Positions 63,543 to 64,000 of a stretch of 64,000 nucleotides of DNA are shown here, one piece after another. The position numbers were made by a program, and so were the translations under genes. This DNA is from Fen-455 sp050012675 (GTDB taxonomy: Bacteria; Actinomycetota; Acidimicrobiia; Acidimicrobiales; Bog-793), in NCBI GenBank assembly GCA_050012675.1, contig JBEKGS010000001.1:128992-192991 (forward strand), written 5' to 3'. The notes beneath the pieces were generated by a model that saw only the letters and a program-made list of their open reading frames with translations, was not told the origin of the DNA and did no database searches. Each line of letters opens with the position of its first letter. Position 1 is the first letter of the stretch.

Positions 63543-64000
63543 GGCTCTTCTCGTCGGGGTCGGGAAGACTGAACGATTCCCTCAAGACAAGGGTCGCGGC
63601 TCCGACAGCCCAAGCGTCGTCCCCCCAACGCTGCACCTTCACCTCGACTTGTCGGCCCAAATCGGCAAACGTCTGCTCTCGGACAGCGGTCACGACCGGG
63701 GCAAGAAATGGGTCACCGAGATCGGTTCCCTCTCCACAGATGATCAGGAGCTCGGGGTTCAGCAAAGTGACCATGTTGGCTACCGCCAGCCCCAGTTTTC
63801 GACCCGCGCTGTCAAGCACCTCGAGCGTGGCTCCGTCACCGGAGGCGGCAAGTGCAATGAATTCTTCCCTCGTCACGGCACGACCATGGCGCTCGCCGAC
63901 TCGGCGACGCATTGCGTCTTCACCCACCAGTGCCTCGAGACAGCCGAATCGCCCGCACTCGCACTTCGGTCCGCCCGGCTCGACGATCATGTGTCCGAAC
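63508..64000 (-). CDS. ROK-family sugar kinase or regulator (partial, runs off the window)
   Basis: The C-terminal 163 residues or so are present; the frame is open to the window edge. FGHMIVEPGGPKCECGRFGCLEAL contains the ROK zinc motif (CxCGxxGCLE) and its His. GRKLGLAVANMVTLLNPELLIICGEG is the C-terminal sugar-kinase fold. ROK proteins are either glucokinases or NagC/XylR-type repressors with an N-terminal helix-turn-helix; that part lies outside the window. Position at the head of the glucan operon fits a repressor. Confidence 0.85.
   Translation of the reverse strand, partial: FGHMIVEPGGPKCECGRFGCLEALVGEDAMRRRVGERHGRAVTREEFIALAASGDGATLEVLDSAGRKLGLAVANMVTLLNPELLIICGEGTDLGDPFLAPVVTAVREQTFADLGRQVEVKVQRWGDDAWAVGAATLVLRESFSLPDPDEKSHAIWHRPGPER

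Noticed and set aside
1..64000. tRNA, rRNA, CRISPR arrays and prophage genes
   Set aside because: No cloverleaf-like T-arm and acceptor pairing, no ribosomal RNA blocks, no regularly spaced repeats and no phage structural genes were seen by eye; the giant protein pair was considered as tail-like but has no phage neighbours.

Overview
The window is GC-rich chromosomal DNA with frequent GTG and TTG starts, lipoprotein and Tat signals, GC-only terminator hairpins and several protein families typical of actinobacteria (DinB-like DUF proteins, DUF3040-like membrane proteins, split sugar ABC systems without their own ATPase). I infer a free-living, soil or sediment-type actinobacterium. A deep lineage such as Acidimicrobiia is possible but not shown. 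No rRNA, tRNA or CRISPR array was recognised.

Region 1 (1-8.6 kb, + strand): the 3' end of dxs, a class III aminotransferase, an Fe(III)-type ABC transporter (binding protein, fused double permease, ATPase), a secreted GH3 hexosaminidase-like protein, and a methylmalonyl-CoA decarboxylase with an added N-terminal sensor-like domain. Region 2 (9.1-17.1 kb, + strand): a 2-aminoethylphosphonate operon. It starts with a three-unit PHO-box-like repeat and encodes an ABC importer, PhnW, PhnX and a PbfA-like class III PLP enzyme, a complete route from aminoethylphosphonate to acetaldehyde and phosphate. Region 3 (17.1-24.4 kb): small membrane proteins, an NCS2 nucleobase permease, a DinB-like protein, a GAF-EAL cyclic-di-GMP phosphodiesterase and a GT1 glycosyltransferase.

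Region 4 (24.7-31.7 kb): two translationally coupled, very large unrecognised proteins (1021 and 1321 aa), the first with a Tat-type signal. Region 5 (31.8-39.5 kb): a phosphate-type MFS symporter and a PhoU-like protein diverge around a second PHO-box-like repeat. Another MFS carrier, a membrane sensor without an output domain coupled to a 51-aa membrane peptide, a secreted repeat protein and a methyltransferase follow.

Region 6 (40.0-50.3 kb) looks like an exopolysaccharide locus: a PilZ protein, a signal peptidase I whose catalytic lysine position is glutamine, a GH12-like lipoprotein, a cellulose-synthase-like GT2 with two C-terminal Hcp-like repeats, a secreted beta-propeller and a GH3 beta-glucosidase lipoprotein. 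The parts resemble a bacterial cellulose locus (synthase, c-di-GMP receptor, endoglucanase, beta-glucosidase) in a different architecture. Region 7 (51.1-57 kb): PhzF-like and pyridoxamine-oxidase-like proteins, xylulokinase, and a dienelactone hydrolase gene split by an IS110/IS1111-type element with strongly structured non-coding ends. Region 8 (57.2-64 kb, - strand): an alpha-glucan or isomalto-oligosaccharide operon (ROK protein, GH15, ABC binding protein and two permeases, GH66) that lacks an ATPase gene.

Two themes tie the window together: phosphorus scavenging (regions 2 and 5 share the same 11-nt-spaced repeat) and glycan synthesis and breakdown with cyclic-di-GMP signalling (regions 3, 6 and 8).
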